Part shown: positions 1 to 7,420 of the stretch, piece by piece | Layout of the letters: each line of letters starts with the position of its first letter | Numbering within the stretch: the stretch's first letter is position 1 | DNA from: a virus | Direction: 5' to 3' (one strand) | Length of the DNA: 59,678 bases | IMG/VR virus record: IMGVR_UViG_3300018080_000199 | Span: 1-59,678 of that record | Program-made: the position numbers and the translations under genes | Notes under the pieces: model-generated | What the model was told of the DNA's origin: nothing | Database searches by the model: none | What the model saw: the letters and a program-made list of their open reading frames with translations, nothing else

Positions 1-6
1 CGGATC

Positions 7-93
7 TGGTGCCCAGGGCGGGATTCGAACCCGCATGGTCTTAAGACCAAAGGATTTTAAGTCCTTTATGTATTCCAGTTCCATCACCTGGGC
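7..93 (-). tRNA. tRNA-Leu (anticodon UAA), CCA encoded
   Basis: On the minus strand a 7-bp acceptor stem (GCCCAGG at 93-87 with CCTGGGC at 17-11) closes a full cloverleaf. It has a T-arm with GGTTCGAATCC, a long variable arm typical of Leu/Ser tRNAs, and an anticodon loop CTTAAAA whose anticodon is TAA. Discriminator A and CCA follow at 10-7, so the tRNA carries its own CCA end. UUA codons are common in this AT-rich genome, so a phage-borne tRNA-Leu(UAA) would help translation. It lies just downstream of the leftmost protein gene in the same direction. Confidence 0.95.
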
Positions 94-94
94 A

Positions 95-496
95 CTACTT
101 ATCATTACTCCTCTGTTCCAAACGTAGATCACCCCAGATCTTCATATCCTTGAGATCTATTTCATCACTATTCTCCTCAGCAATATTCATTTCCCCGAAC
201 TTGCCAGTGATCTTAGTGACCTTTGTCATACCGTAATGATAAACAGTGGGGTTCTTGAGCTTAATGGGTTCGCCCTTCTTATAAGTAGCCTCATCAGCAT
301 AGAGTCTTGCAATCAAACGACCATTGAAAACTGGCACTTCGATATTTTCAATCTTCGCCTTTTGGATATCTGTGTTTGTAACTTCGACCTTGACACCTTT
401 CTTCTCGAATGTGGTAGGAGGCATACACCAATAATAAACAACGTATCCTATCATAAACAGCATAAAACCAATTATGAACCCGATATTAATTTTCAT
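95..496 (-). CDS. small membrane-anchored protein
   Basis: 133 residues. The start at 496 (GGAGAAAGA then ATG) overlaps the upstream stop as ATGA. A longer frame to 547 has no ribosome binding site. One N-terminal transmembrane helix (about residues 3-24) is followed by a mostly beta-predicted, charged extracytoplasmic domain. The topology and the repeated 'gain of A-x-Y, K-I-T-G, G-x-M-N' type strands faintly recall LptC-like periplasmic domains. That is a weak resemblance and no function is assigned. Confidence 0.75.
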   Translation of the reverse strand: MKINIGFIIGFMLFMIGYVVYYWCMPPTTFEKKGVKVEVTNTDIQKAKIENIEVPVFNGRLIARLYADEATYKKGEPIKLKNPTVYHYGMTKVTKITGKFGEMNIAEENSDEIDLKDMKIWGDLRLEQRSNDK

Positions 497-750
497 TCTT
501 TCTCCACTCCTATAGTTGCAAAAGATATAGACTCCATAATTTGACAAATCATTTCCATGTCACTATAACTTTGACATATGATTGCAGGAAGCAATGTATC
601 AGGACCAGAGAAATGCATTGAGAGTAATGACATTCCTTCTCTGGTATCAGCATCATATACGTAATGCTTTATCTCGTATGACTCAAGGATTTCTTTAGCT
701 TCTTCACAAGCACTACACATCAATCTTGTCACGAGGGTCACGTGCATCAT
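493..750 (-). CDS. glutaredoxin/thioredoxin-like protein
   Basis: 85 residues from ATG at 750 (AGAGGAAAG just upstream; a second ATG at 747 is equally possible). It opens with a beta strand (HVTLVTR) and a C-S-A-C redox pair at residues 12-15, followed by a helix and a second strand (IKHYVYDAD). This is the usual order of a small glutaredoxin fold. It lies between two small membrane proteins and overlaps both neighbours. A role as hydrogen donor for host or phage ribonucleotide reductase is typical of phage glutaredoxins, but no reductase gene is in this window. Confidence 0.7.
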   Translation of the reverse strand: MMHVTLVTRLMCSACEEAKEILESYEIKHYVYDADTREGMSLLSMHFSGPDTLLPAIICQSYSDMEMICQIMESISFATIGVEKE

Positions 751-931
751 CTTTCCTCTCGAAACGAATATAAACCTCAATACCAGCAGCAAGTGGCCAA
801 AAGAAAGCAGTCATGAACCATAATACCAACATCCAATACCATGGTAATTGATGTGGACAATGATCCATTTCTTCATAACCTCTCCCCAAGAAGAACCAAA
901 ACCCGAATAGATAAATTAGGAATATCCCCAC
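713..931 (-). CDS. small membrane protein, GTG start
   Basis: 72 residues. The start is GTG at 931, seven bases after GGAGG, and the binding site overlaps the TAG stop of the upstream gene. Two hydrophobic segments, about residues 2-16 and 32-56, are rich in Trp and Phe. The charged C-terminal tail (R-K-D-D-A-R-D) is probably cytoplasmic. No family was recognised. Size and topology would suit a membrane accessory protein. Confidence 0.7.
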   Translation of the reverse strand: MGIFLIYLFGFWFFLGRGYEEMDHCPHQLPWYWMLVLWFMTAFFWPLAAGIEVYIRFERKDDARDPRDKIDV

Positions 932-942
932 AGTATTCCCTC

Positions 943-1710
943 CTACAATGTCCCCTGTAGATAATATGTCACAAGCTCACAAATTGGTGTATATTGCCAA
1001 CCAAGTGGCTCCCCTTCCCGAGTATACTTCGCATAAGGCCAATTCTTTGCTGGCCAGGAATCCGGCTCCCGATCCTTGAAATCCACATACTCATCAACAT
1101 AGATCCTCTTCCCACGATTATATTTCCTTGGATCTGGGAATTTAGCTACAACATCCTTAATACCATAGATATAACGATAAAACGGATTATCGTAAGCTAA
1201 CCACGCCATTGAAGCAGGTGGTTTCTTCCCTAATAGCAAATACGCCAGGAACATGGAGTTAACATGTTGTCTAAGCCAGGAGATATATTTGACTGCATGA
1301 CCAAACAATCTACCAAGCATACAGAACACCTTAGCTTTGAACATGGGATTAGGAAGTCCTGCTGTTGGAATACTCGCCCCATGCTTATTAGCCCACCAGA
1401 TTGCAGCAGGACCAGCAAAAGATTGAGGCTTGTGCTTAACCCATAGTCCCTGTGTCTCATTATATTTCCAGTCTTCAGTAACCTGAGAATTTGCAAAATT
1501 CCTAGCATCATTACCACATAGCAAGAGTTGCATAATCCAACACTTAGCCTGTGCAGCTACTAACCCATCACCAACGATCTGTGCTGCACCAGCAAGCATC
1601 CCAATATGGAAAAGCCCATCAATATAATTGGTGGCTCGTCGAGGTAATACCTGACTAAAGAAATAATGATTCTCAGGGTCAAAAGCCTCTATAACTTGGT
1701 CACGAATCAT
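943..1710 (-). CDS. unknown protein, 255 aa
   Basis: No family was recognised. The start at 1710 follows GGAGGGTAATTCT and overlaps the upstream TGA as ATGA, so the two are translationally coupled. The protein is rich in Trp and Tyr, with a helical, fairly hydrophobic middle (about residues 30-60 and 130-165) and a basic, aromatic C-terminal third. There is no clear signal peptide, no Cys cluster and no nucleotide-binding motif. Confidence 0.75.
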   Translation of the reverse strand: MIRDQVIEAFDPENHYFFSQVLPRRATNYIDGLFHIGMLAGAAQIVGDGLVAAQAKCWIMQLLLCGNDARNFANSQVTEDWKYNETQGLWVKHKPQSFAGPAAIWWANKHGASIPTAGLPNPMFKAKVFCMLGRLFGHAVKYISWLRQHVNSMFLAYLLLGKKPPASMAWLAYDNPFYRYIYGIKDVVAKFPDPRKYNRGKRIYVDEYVDFKDREPDSWPAKNWPYAKYTREGEPLGWQYTPICELVTYYLQGTL

Positions 1711-2228
1711 AGAATTACCCTCCTATGGTAAAGAGCCATGTCTAGCGGAAAACGCTCCCACATCACGTTCATAACTTCCCTATTGTAATACGAGTACGGA
1801 TTCGGTTTATCTTCTGTGGTGTTCACGATTGGTAGCTTCTTAGGTTCACGATTGAAGTAGCTAATGATCTTATTGAGTTCTGATTGTAGAGACTCATACC
1901 GGATGCAACTACCTTTACATGTATCAAAGTGAAAGAACATTAGATCCTGGAGATATGTATGACGATAATGATTTATAAAATTAACAATATCACCCTTATC
2001 CCACCATTCCTGATTCAAAATCCACCAGGAAACGATCACATCAATAGGATCACGGATCGTGCAGAAGATCAATTCATTCCCGTACAGATGCATATTCTTT
2101 ATCCCGCCATGGTGTTCCTTTGTGGTTTGCCCTTCAGGAAAAACCTCCTGAAGAAGTTTCTCAGTTGCCATACTTGCTGTACGGGGATGGGCAAGATATA
2201 CGAATTTGCCTGAGACATAGAAGCTCAT
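1707..2228 (-). CDS. sulfotransferase-like protein 1
   Basis: 173 residues, start at 2228 behind GGGGAGGACTGGTAGAA. The N-terminal strand-loop-helix YLAHPRTASMATEKLL matches the 5'-phosphosulfate loop of PAPS-dependent sulfotransferases, where K/R-T/A-A-S grips the phosphosulfate. TIRDPIDVIVSWW matches the 3'-phosphate loop (R-x-P-x-x-x-x-x-S). The family moves sulfate from PAPS to sugars, proteins or small molecules. The protein is shorter than most members and ends soon after the 3'-phosphate loop region. A second, divergent copy lies at 27806-28375. The substrate is unknown; the glycosyltransferase cassette at 29.5-32.5 kb makes a glycan plausible, but this is inference. Confidence 0.7.
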   Translation of the reverse strand: MSFYVSGKFVYLAHPRTASMATEKLLQEVFPEGQTTKEHHGGIKNMHLYGNELIFCTIRDPIDVIVSWWILNQEWWDKGDIVNFINHYRHTYLQDLMFFHFDTCKGSCIRYESLQSELNKIISYFNREPKKLPIVNTTEDKPNPYSYYNREVMNVMWERFPLDMALYHRRVIL

Positions 2229-2230
2229 TT

Positions 2231-2431
2231 CTACCAGTCCTCCCCTTGTGTTTTCCCAAAAATATCATCCTGGCATTTTTGACACATGCCAGAGATATTA
2301 TATTCCTTAATACTTAGACTATCTCGAAAACCACTCATATTGATAGCATTCCCACATGTAGGACATTTCCTTTCCTTAACCCTTTGAATCTCTTTGCTGA
2401 AGCCCATTGCCTTCATGATATTCTCGTTCAT
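2231..2431 (-). CDS. zinc-ribbon protein, 66 aa
   Basis: Start at 2431 behind AGGAGGAAGAGTA. It contains C-P-T-C (about residues 23-26) and C-Q-K-C (about 52-55), two CxxC knuckles spaced as in a zinc ribbon. It overlaps the next upstream small gene by 56 bases in another frame. No specific function is visible. Small zinc ribbons are unusually common in this phage's early region. Confidence 0.7.
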   Translation of the reverse strand: MNENIMKAMGFSKEIQRVKERKCPTCGNAINMSGFRDSLSIKEYNISGMCQKCQDDIFGKTQGEDW

Positions 2432-2537
2432 TACTCTTCCTCCTATATGTTACACAGTAGGAACAAACACCATATTCCTTGATATATTTCTCATCTATTG
2501 GGTAAAGTTGAGAACCACATTTTGGACAGTAAACCAT
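2376..2537 (-). CDS. small zinc-ribbon protein, 53 aa
   Basis: ATG at 2537, preceded by GGTGAGGGT. The sequence opens MVYCPKCGSQLYPID and has a second C-S-Y-C pair near residues 25-28, giving a complete four-cysteine ribbon in the first 30 residues. The C-terminal 20 residues overlap the start of the next gene. It is too short for common gene callers, but the cysteine spacing and start context support it. Confidence 0.6.
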   Translation of the reverse strand: MVYCPKCGSQLYPIDEKYIKEYGVCSYCVTYRRKSNEREYHEGNGLQQRDSKG

Positions 2538-2546
2538 AACATACCC

Positions 2547-2990
2547 TCACCAAGAGAAATGTATTGAGAGATTCTGTTCCGCACAGACTCTTAGGAACTC
2601 TCTAGCAGACCAGTAATACGTGGGATTATGTAGTTTGCGCTCCCCACTTTTCTCACGCGATTGCCAAATTTTCCACGCTTGCTTCACTTCCTTAACTGTC
2701 CAGTCTTTGATCCTCCAGGCATCAAGATCGGTCATGATTTGCAAAATTATTCCACATCCTGAAAGATCAAGACCACCAATATCCAACATCCCATCAACGT
2801 GACAATGACGAAGTACACGTCTCCTAGCATCCTTAAATGCTTCACGAAGACGTTTACTAATAATATAAGGGTTCGAATAATCACCCCATTTCACACGGAT
2901 ATGTTTTCCGCGGTTCATAGCGTAGGCATCCCATCCCATATGTCGCTCCTCCCATTTGTATTCGGGCAATTCTAATTTCTTTTGCGCCAA
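2547..2990 (-). CDS. unknown protein, TTG start, 147 aa
   Basis: The frame begins with TTG at 2990 behind AGGAGGCTCGATA and overlaps the end of the ligase gene by 19 bases. It is rich in Trp, Arg and Lys, with a likely helical body (about residues 45-65 and 95-115). No motif was recognised. Tight coupling to the ligase suggests co-expression with DNA-metabolism genes. Confidence 0.7.
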   Translation of the reverse strand: MAQKKLELPEYKWEERHMGWDAYAMNRGKHIRVKWGDYSNPYIISKRLREAFKDARRRVLRHCHVDGMLDIGGLDLSGCGIILQIMTDLDAWRIKDWTVKEVKQAWKIWQSREKSGERKLHNPTYYWSAREFLRVCAEQNLSIHFSW

Positions 2991-4075
2991 TATCGAGCCT
3001 CCTGAGGTATACCATCTTTACTCTTACCACGGAACTTGAATGTCACTCGGCTCCCACGCGGGAAGTGTACTGCTTCAATCCAATCAGGACATTCAGTCTC
3101 TGGATTATCTTGTGCCCAATCTGAAGCTGGAGTAGCATTCCCGATAATTAAATCAGGATTGTTAATATCAACAAGCAAACGCTCCTCATCCGTGAACCCA
3201 CTTAGCTCTAACCTCTGTCCTGAATCAAGCCTCAATATCAAAGCTCCCATTTTTCCGAGGAGCTTAGAACCTTTATCCGTGCGTCGTCCTGTAATATACC
3301 CGACAACTGTCCCCTCTGCATCCTCAAACTTCTTGACCTTGAGAAGATCATGTGATCTGCATGGCACCCATATGGATTCAGGTTTCCGGAGAATCAGACC
3401 CTCACCACCTGCTACTGAGATTTCTGTGCATTTTTGATTTACTAAATCAATGGCCTTATCAGTTGCAAGTGGTAATCTTTTCTGCACATGCGGGCGGGCA
3501 ATTACATTAGTTGTAAGATTCCTTTGCAATAGAATATATGTACTCTGAAAAGGTGTTGTTTTCTTAGGGTTATACTCAAGACTTGTAATATCGGTATCCT
3601 CATAAACCCATCTACGGATATCTTGAAAATGTTTCTTAAAGTTCGTTGTATTGATGAATCCATCCATGAAGATTCGGTCAAAGGAAGGCATATCAAAACA
3701 AAAGAACAATACCTCATACCATCCTTCACCTGGCTCAAGAGCCTTGACTGTTGACATAAGATCCTGGCGTGGAAGGCCCATGCCATAAAGCTCACCATCC
3801 AGCGGGATTTTGGGAAGTTCGTTGAGCCACCAATCAGGGGCATGAATAACATTTCCATATCGACTCCACAGTCCTGTGGCAATAGGCTCTTTCTTATATC
3901 GCTCATCCTTCTCAGTATTAGCCCATGGTACATCTGATTTAGTAAATCCCCGAGTGATACCACCATCCCAATAAGCTCGCATACCATCAAGCTTCTCGGA
4001 CATGAACCATCCACCGATGCCATGCTTCTCTTCTCTGAATGTATGGGCCAACATAAGGAATTCACGCTTAGGCAT
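2972..4075 (-). CDS. ATP-dependent DNA ligase
   Basis: 367 residues. It seals nicks in the phage DNA backbone through a lysine-AMP intermediate. Nucleotidyltransferase motif I is visible as S-E-K-L-D-G-M-R with the adenylated lysine at residue 28, motif IV as GEGLILRKP, and motif V as LLKVKKF. The OB-fold domain follows (LGKMGALILRLDSGQRLELS). Length fits small phage and T7-like ligases. The start at 4075 follows AAGGAGATTCCAG. One 15-bp genome palindrome lies inside the gene at 3435-3449, read as D-L-V-N-Q. Confidence 0.93.
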   Translation of the reverse strand: MPKREFLMLAHTFREEKHGIGGWFMSEKLDGMRAYWDGGITRGFTKSDVPWANTEKDERYKKEPIATGLWSRYGNVIHAPDWWLNELPKIPLDGELYGMGLPRQDLMSTVKALEPGEGWYEVLFFCFDMPSFDRIFMDGFINTTNFKKHFQDIRRWVYEDTDITSLEYNPKKTTPFQSTYILLQRNLTTNVIARPHVQKRLPLATDKAIDLVNQKCTEISVAGGEGLILRKPESIWVPCRSHDLLKVKKFEDAEGTVVGYITGRRTDKGSKLLGKMGALILRLDSGQRLELSGFTDEERLLVDINNPDLIIGNATPASDWAQDNPETECPDWIEAVHFPRGSRVTFKFRGKSKDGIPQEARYWRKRN

Positions 4076-4298
4076 CTGGAATCTCCTTTAGAAGAAGCAT
4101 ATCGCCATACCCACTGTAATCATACTTAAGACCTACCCGTAAAGTATAGTGTGGACCAGGATAACCTAACCAATTATTTGCATACATTTGAGCCTCATGC
4201 TCGGTATCAAAGATATGAGTTTTCCAACACTCAGATTTAAGATCTGGAAACCCTTCTCTAGAGGCCGGCTTGTCATTATCGAAAAGCGCATATCTCAT
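4068..4298 (-). CDS. small unknown protein, 76 aa
   Basis: Start at 4298 (AAGGAGATAAA then ATG). A longer frame to 4403 overlaps a better-supported small gene and lacks a binding site. It shares the pattern 'F-D-T-E-H-E-A-Q-M-Y-A' with the 'F-D-N-E-P-Q-A-N-E-F-A' of the gene at 4430, so the two may be distant paralogues. No function was recognised. Confidence 0.65.
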   Translation of the reverse strand: MRYALFDNDKPASREGFPDLKSECWKTHIFDTEHEAQMYANNWLGYPGPHYTLRVGLKYDYSGYGDMLLLKEIPDA

Positions 4299-4299
4299 T

Positions 4300-4437
4300 T
4301 TATCTCCTTGACTTTTTACGAGCAATCTTAGCGCGTTTACGTGATGCTTTTTTGATTTTCTGTTCTTTGCTTGTGGGCTTCTTGCGTTTCTTTCTAAGCT
4401 CATAGGTCCATTGCATATCAGCTAAAATGCTAGGCAT
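4300..4437 (-). CDS. very basic peptide, 45 aa
   Basis: ATG at 4437 sits six bases after GGGAG, overlaps the stop of the upstream gene, and ends two bases before the next start. More than a third of the residues are Lys or Arg, mostly in the last 30 positions (ELRKKRKKPTSKEQKIKK and beyond). This is the composition of a nucleic-acid-binding or ribosome-associated peptide. No family is known to me; function unknown. Confidence 0.6.
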   Translation of the reverse strand: MPSILADMQWTYELRKKRKKPTSKEQKIKKASRKRAKIARKKSRR

Positions 4438-4798
4438 CCCATTCTCCCATTACTATCATCTTGGCACGCTTCTCGTTCGCTATCTTTACGGCATGTTTAT
4501 CATTTCGTGCCCAACAATACACAAGTAACTTATTATTGTGAGGAAGAATACAATCTTTGCCCACATTATTGCAGTAAATTATATCTTCTGCTGAAACTTT
4601 AGAATTACCTTCCCTATCCATTTCAACACGATACAAGAAATATCCTTTTGGTTTAGAGGATGTAGGATTAAGAGGATATTCCTTAACCTCTCCTTGACAT
4701 GATTCAGCAAATTCATTTGCTTGAGGTTCATTATCAAAAACGCCACGAATACTGTAATCCGAGTACTCACCAGTCGTGACCACATAAACATTACGCAT
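4430..4798 (-). CDS. small phage protein with GEYSDY motif, 122 aa
   Basis: The second ATG (4798) is correctly spaced from GGAGG; the first (4804) touches it. The N-terminal VYVVTTGEYSDYSIRGVF is typical of a family of small phage proteins whose role is unknown (I recall it as a DUF7336-like domain, not checked). It is coupled to its neighbours by overlaps at both ends. Confidence 0.7.
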   Translation of the reverse strand: MRNVYVVTTGEYSDYSIRGVFDNEPQANEFAESCQGEVKEYPLNPTSSKPKGYFLYRVEMDREGNSKVSAEDIIYCNNVGKDCILPHNNKLLVYCWARNDKHAVKIANEKRAKMIVMGEWDA

Positions 4799-4886
4799 CC
4801 TCATCCTCCTTCACCTTTTCTATAGCTTCCTTGATCTTTTTCGCAAGAGCATTTTCAGCCTGAAGAATAAGTGCCTTTTCTTGAGG

Positions 4887-5045
4887 TCATTGATTTATCA
4901 AATTATTGAAATATGCTTGACAAGTCTGGACAGCAACATTCCAATCTTCTGTATCTTTCCATTCTTTTTTAAAGATCCCCCAAGCTGTTTGCTGGATATT
5001 TAGTCGTTTTCTAGCTGCTTGTTGCCGTCGTTCTTTACGAGTCAT
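4887..5045 (-). CDS. small basic protein with in-frame TGA and open extension
   Basis: 52 residues from ATG at 5045 (TAATG overlap with the upstream stop) to TGA at 4889-4887. It is basic and helical at the N-terminus (TRKERRQQAARKRL). The frame then stays open for 31 more codons to TAA at 4793-4791, overlapping the next start in the way typical of this genome. A hairpin follows the TGA directly (CCT-C-AAGAA paired with TTCTT-C-AGG, 10-base loop). A 15-bp genome palindrome lies immediately before the TGA. Either the gene is truncated by a recent stop, or the TGA is read through to an 84-residue form. Confidence 0.6.
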   Translation of the reverse strand: MTRKERRQQAARKRLNIQQTAWGIFKKEWKDTEDWNVAVQTCQAYFNNLINQ

Positions 5046-5263
5046 TAGACTTCTCCAACTGTACGAGCAAAACTATCTAAACGTAAATCTTTTTCGGCAT
5101 CCCGAATTGTTTTGCTGAGTCCTGCTAATAGTTCTTTAGCTTTTGCAAGATTCATCATGTGAGTAAGTTCACATTGTAAATCACTTACTCGTACAAAAAC
5201 ACCACGTTTCTTTGTGGCTGGATCATCACAATATCCATACTCACATTTGGTTTCGGTATTCAT
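5045..5263 (-). CDS. small unknown protein, 72 aa
   Basis: Start at 5263 behind GGAGGCAAAGAA, overlapping the previous stop as ATGA. Three Cys lie in the N-terminal half (C-E-Y-G-Y-C and one more). A helical C-terminal half (L-A-K-A-K-E-L-L-A-G-L) may dimerise. No function was recognised. Confidence 0.65.
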   Translation of the reverse strand: MNTETKCEYGYCDDPATKKRGVFVRVSDLQCELTHMMNLAKAKELLAGLSKTIRDAEKDLRLDSFARTVGEV

Positions 5264-5475
5264 TTCTTTGCCTCCTCATACGCTCGACAGATTTCAAATA
5301 CATCTTCTGACGAGTAGCGACGTTTTCCAGACTTTAGAATTATTACTGTTTCTCCTGGCCTTTCTGGGCCAGCATGATCAATACTTTCGATAAGACTAAT
5401 ATCAACACTCCGACATTTGGAATTAGGGTTTGCCGGAAGAAATTCTATACGCCGTACTATAATGGCTTTAGCCAT
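5260..5475 (-). CDS. small unknown protein, 71 aa
   Basis: The start at 5475 (GGAG-AATAAC-ATG) is preferred over the in-frame codon at 5487. It looks like a small beta-rich fold (AIIVRRIEF, SVDISLIESID, ETVIILKSGKRRYSS) ending in a helix. The middle resembles small phage proteins with a strand-turn-strand 'V-I-x-x-K-S-G' unit. No function is assigned. Confidence 0.65.
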   Translation of the reverse strand: MAKAIIVRRIEFLPANPNSKCRSVDISLIESIDHAGPERPGETVIILKSGKRRYSSEDVFEICRAYEEAKK

Positions 5476-5648
5476 GTTATTCTCCAAAGAAATCAGGACG
5501 GGGTAGCCCAGGTGTTGCAGGGTTTAGAGGGTGCAAATAAATGCTACCCCGTCCTGTGAGTTATGCCCATGGCCGAGTGATTTTGGTTGTGAGCAATGCT
5601 GCTCCATACTGTACTCTTTCAGTACCTTGGATCATCACTTGGAAGCTC
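5476..5648 (-). other. 173-base gap with a 14-bp perfect hairpin
   Basis: Arms 5494-5507 and 5543-5556 are perfect 14-base reverse complements (CAGGACGGGGTAGC and its complement) around a 35-base loop. The loop holds a further TTGCA/TGCAA pair. No U-run follows on either strand, so it does not look like an ordinary terminator; RNA processing or attenuation within the operon is possible. A 25-codon frame with GTG start near 5634 (behind GGAG) ends just before the hairpin and could be a leader peptide. I see nothing else. Confidence 0.6.
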
Positions 5649-5852
5649 CTACTGGAGACTACTCGCATGGGCATTAAGACCACGATTCACTTCTTCGACT
5701 CTTGCCGCTAGTTTCCGTAGTGCTTGCCCACGTGTCATGGTCAGATTCCCATATTGCACTTGGTCCTCTTTCGCATAACACATAAGCCTATTTCTTTCTG
5801 TTTCAAGTCTGTCATGGAGTCGTTGAAGGCGTTCCTTCTTTCTTTGATTCAT
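5649..5852 (-). CDS. small coiled-coil protein, 67 aa
   Basis: Start at 5852 behind GGAGAGACA. Highly charged heptad-like sequence (RLQRLHDRLETERNRLMC, then RKLAARVEEVNRGLNA) suggests a coiled coil or helical hairpin. It overlaps the next upstream gene by 41 bases. Function unknown. Confidence 0.6.
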   Translation of the reverse strand: MNQRKKERLQRLHDRLETERNRLMCYAKEDQVQYGNLTMTRGQALRKLAARVEEVNRGLNAHASSLQ

Positions 5853-5982
5853 TGTCTCTCCATTCGTTGATGAGATTCAAAATCTCATATCGGCACTTTG
5901 CAACAGTACCCCAATCTCTACGTAACTCTGCTTCAGAGATTGTCACCATCCGATGATGGATCTTCTCGATCAGTTCACTCAT
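5812..5982 (-). CDS. small unknown protein, 56 aa
   Basis: ATG at 5982 forms an ATGA overlap with the stop of the DUF932 gene, and AGGTGA precedes it. A longer frame starting with TTG at 6003 is less likely. Mostly helical and charged. Function unknown. Confidence 0.6.
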   Translation of the reverse strand: MSELIEKIHHRMVTISEAELRRDWGTVAKCRYEILNLINEWRDNESKKEGTPSTTP

Positions 5983-6923
5983 ACGCTCACCTGCTTTCTG
6001 CAAAGATCAAAAGCCTTCTGCTTGAGACGATAGCCAGCACCATACATCACAGACTCAAAACGCTTTGCCTCTCGATTTTCCTTACCACGAAACTTCATCT
6101 GGTGATCAGCGTGCTGTGTCACTGCATTGTAGGCTGCCCAAAGCGTACCAGGGTGCCTCTCAGCCTGATAGTTTGCAGCGATGATGTTCCTTGTATCTTC
6201 CTTATCCCCGAAGAGATTTTTCGTGTAGTCCTTAAAGTCCTCATCGCTGATCTTGTACTCTAGGAAACTCTCGAAATGATTTGCTAAATCAAGGAAGTAG
6301 CGATTTGCGATCCCGAGTGTTTCCCGAGCGATCTCAAGCCTATTATCAATGTTCGTGGTGTGCTTGAAACGAACACTGTAATCAGAATTCCTGCCACTGA
6401 GAGCAGCGCGAAGTGTGTTGTTACAAACAACCCGAATCGGACTCCAGAAACATGTGAATCCGATTGTGCCGTCATGACCATTGGCAAGGATGATATATTG
6501 ATTAATTCGATCCTCGCCACCGATCATCAGATCCTCAGGGCATTTCACTGTCCAGAAAACCTTACGACCTCCGAATAATGCACCCACACATTCCACAACA
6601 TTACCCTCACCAACCAAGGCGTTGAGAAAATCAGCCTGTTCCTCATTCTGAATGGGCTTGAATCTTGTACCTACGGTACCGAAGTACTCACCGTTATCCA
6701 TTCGGATCACAGCACGCTTGTCAGGAACTTCTGTGTACTCGCCCACACGAATGGAGTAGAATAGCTTCTCAACAGCCACGGCCCACCGCAAATTTGCTAA
6801 ATCAAGGGCCTCATTCACGGTCATGTTCTCCTGGACCTGAACACCAAGACCATGCCAAGGCACCTTACCAGCAAACGCGGCTTCCACGGTCCCATCTTCA
6901 CGGATACTCAATTCATGACTCAT
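5979..6923 (-). CDS. DUF932 family protein
   Basis: 314 residues, start at 6923 behind GGAGGAATGTC. The pattern VPWHGLGVQV near the N-terminus, then RVVCNNTLRAAL and VRFKHTTN in the middle, is diagnostic of the DUF932 phage/plasmid-like family. Members are abundant in large phages and mobile elements and are often encoded near RadC-like and DNA-metabolism genes, as here (RadC-like at 7814). Biochemical role unknown; a link to DNA processing is only by association. Two genome palindromes lie inside it (6277-6291 and 6790-6804), both read as D-L-A-N. Confidence 0.85.
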   Translation of the reverse strand: MSHELSIREDGTVEAAFAGKVPWHGLGVQVQENMTVNEALDLANLRWAVAVEKLFYSIRVGEYTEVPDKRAVIRMDNGEYFGTVGTRFKPIQNEEQADFLNALVGEGNVVECVGALFGGRKVFWTVKCPEDLMIGGEDRINQYIILANGHDGTIGFTCFWSPIRVVCNNTLRAALSGRNSDYSVRFKHTTNIDNRLEIARETLGIANRYFLDLANHFESFLEYKISDEDFKDYTKNLFGDKEDTRNIIAANYQAERHPGTLWAAYNAVTQHADHQMKFRGKENREAKRFESVMYGAGYRLKQKAFDLCRKQVSV

Positions 6924-7131
6924 GACATTCCTCCTGAATAAGGTCCAAGACTTCCGAAACAGATTGCATCACTCGAAATTCCATACCATTGGAGAGAACA
7001 ACCATACAGTCATGGGTCTTGTGTTCACTGTTTACCTTTACTGCATAAACAGCTTGTATATCGTTTTTATCTCGAATATACAAACCTCCAAGATTTTCTC
7101 CAGTATGGTCCGCATGATTGAGTTGAATCAT
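6913..7131 (-). CDS. small unknown protein, 72 aa
   Basis: Start at 7131 behind GGGAGAAGAAC with ATGA overlap to the previous gene. Its tail overlaps the DUF932 start. Strand-rich (LYIRDKND, AVYAVKVNSE, CMVVLSNGMEFRV) and resembling a small barrel fold. No function was recognised. Confidence 0.6.
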   Translation of the reverse strand: MIQLNHADHTGENLGGLYIRDKNDIQAVYAVKVNSEHKTHDCMVVLSNGMEFRVMQSVSEVLDLIQEECHES

Positions 7132-7412
7132 GTTCTTCTCCCGGACATCTGGTGAACATTCCGATCATCCATACCCTCGCTACGTAGCAAACAAAACTTT
7201 TCCAGATCCTTGAGACAGGAACGTGGGATCATGACACTTGCAACTCCGCCACTGTTCCAATTCGTTTCCCGAGTACATGTGATAGTGCCACCGAAGAACT
7301 CTTCAATGATCTTGCATCCTTCTTCAGTGAGATCGCAAAGTACTCGCATATTGAAAGCACACGCCTCACCAGTAAGGATGTTGATCCCGGAATCATAGAT
7401 AATGCGATCCAT
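7128..7412 (-). CDS. unknown protein, 94 aa
   Basis: Start at 7412 behind TAGGAGAAGCC; the longer frame to 7460 runs into the preceding gene and has no binding site. It has five Cys in no obvious ribbon spacing. Function unknown. Confidence 0.6.
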   Translation of the reverse strand: MDRIIYDSGINILTGEACAFNMRVLCDLTEEGCKIIEEFFGGTITCTRETNWNSGGVASVMIPRSCLKDLEKFCLLRSEGMDDRNVHQMSGRRT

Positions 7413-7420
7413 GGCTTCTC

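Noticed and set aside
7-93. Prophage attachment site at the tRNA
   Set aside because: No integrase gene and no direct repeat of the tRNA 3' end elsewhere in the window; phage-carried tRNAs are common without integration.
3502-4065. 187-codon frame inside the ligase gene
   Set aside because: Same strand, different frame, no binding site; the ligase frame carries all catalytic motifs.
4887-4889. Alternative genetic code with TGA as a sense codon
   Set aside because: Many genes end at TGA within ATGA junctions that fit their neighbours exactly; only two places suggest continuation after TGA.
4862-4889. Selenocysteine insertion at the in-frame TGA
   Set aside because: The downstream hairpin does not have the spacing or apical loop of a bacterial SECIS element, and the flanking residues are not a redox motif.
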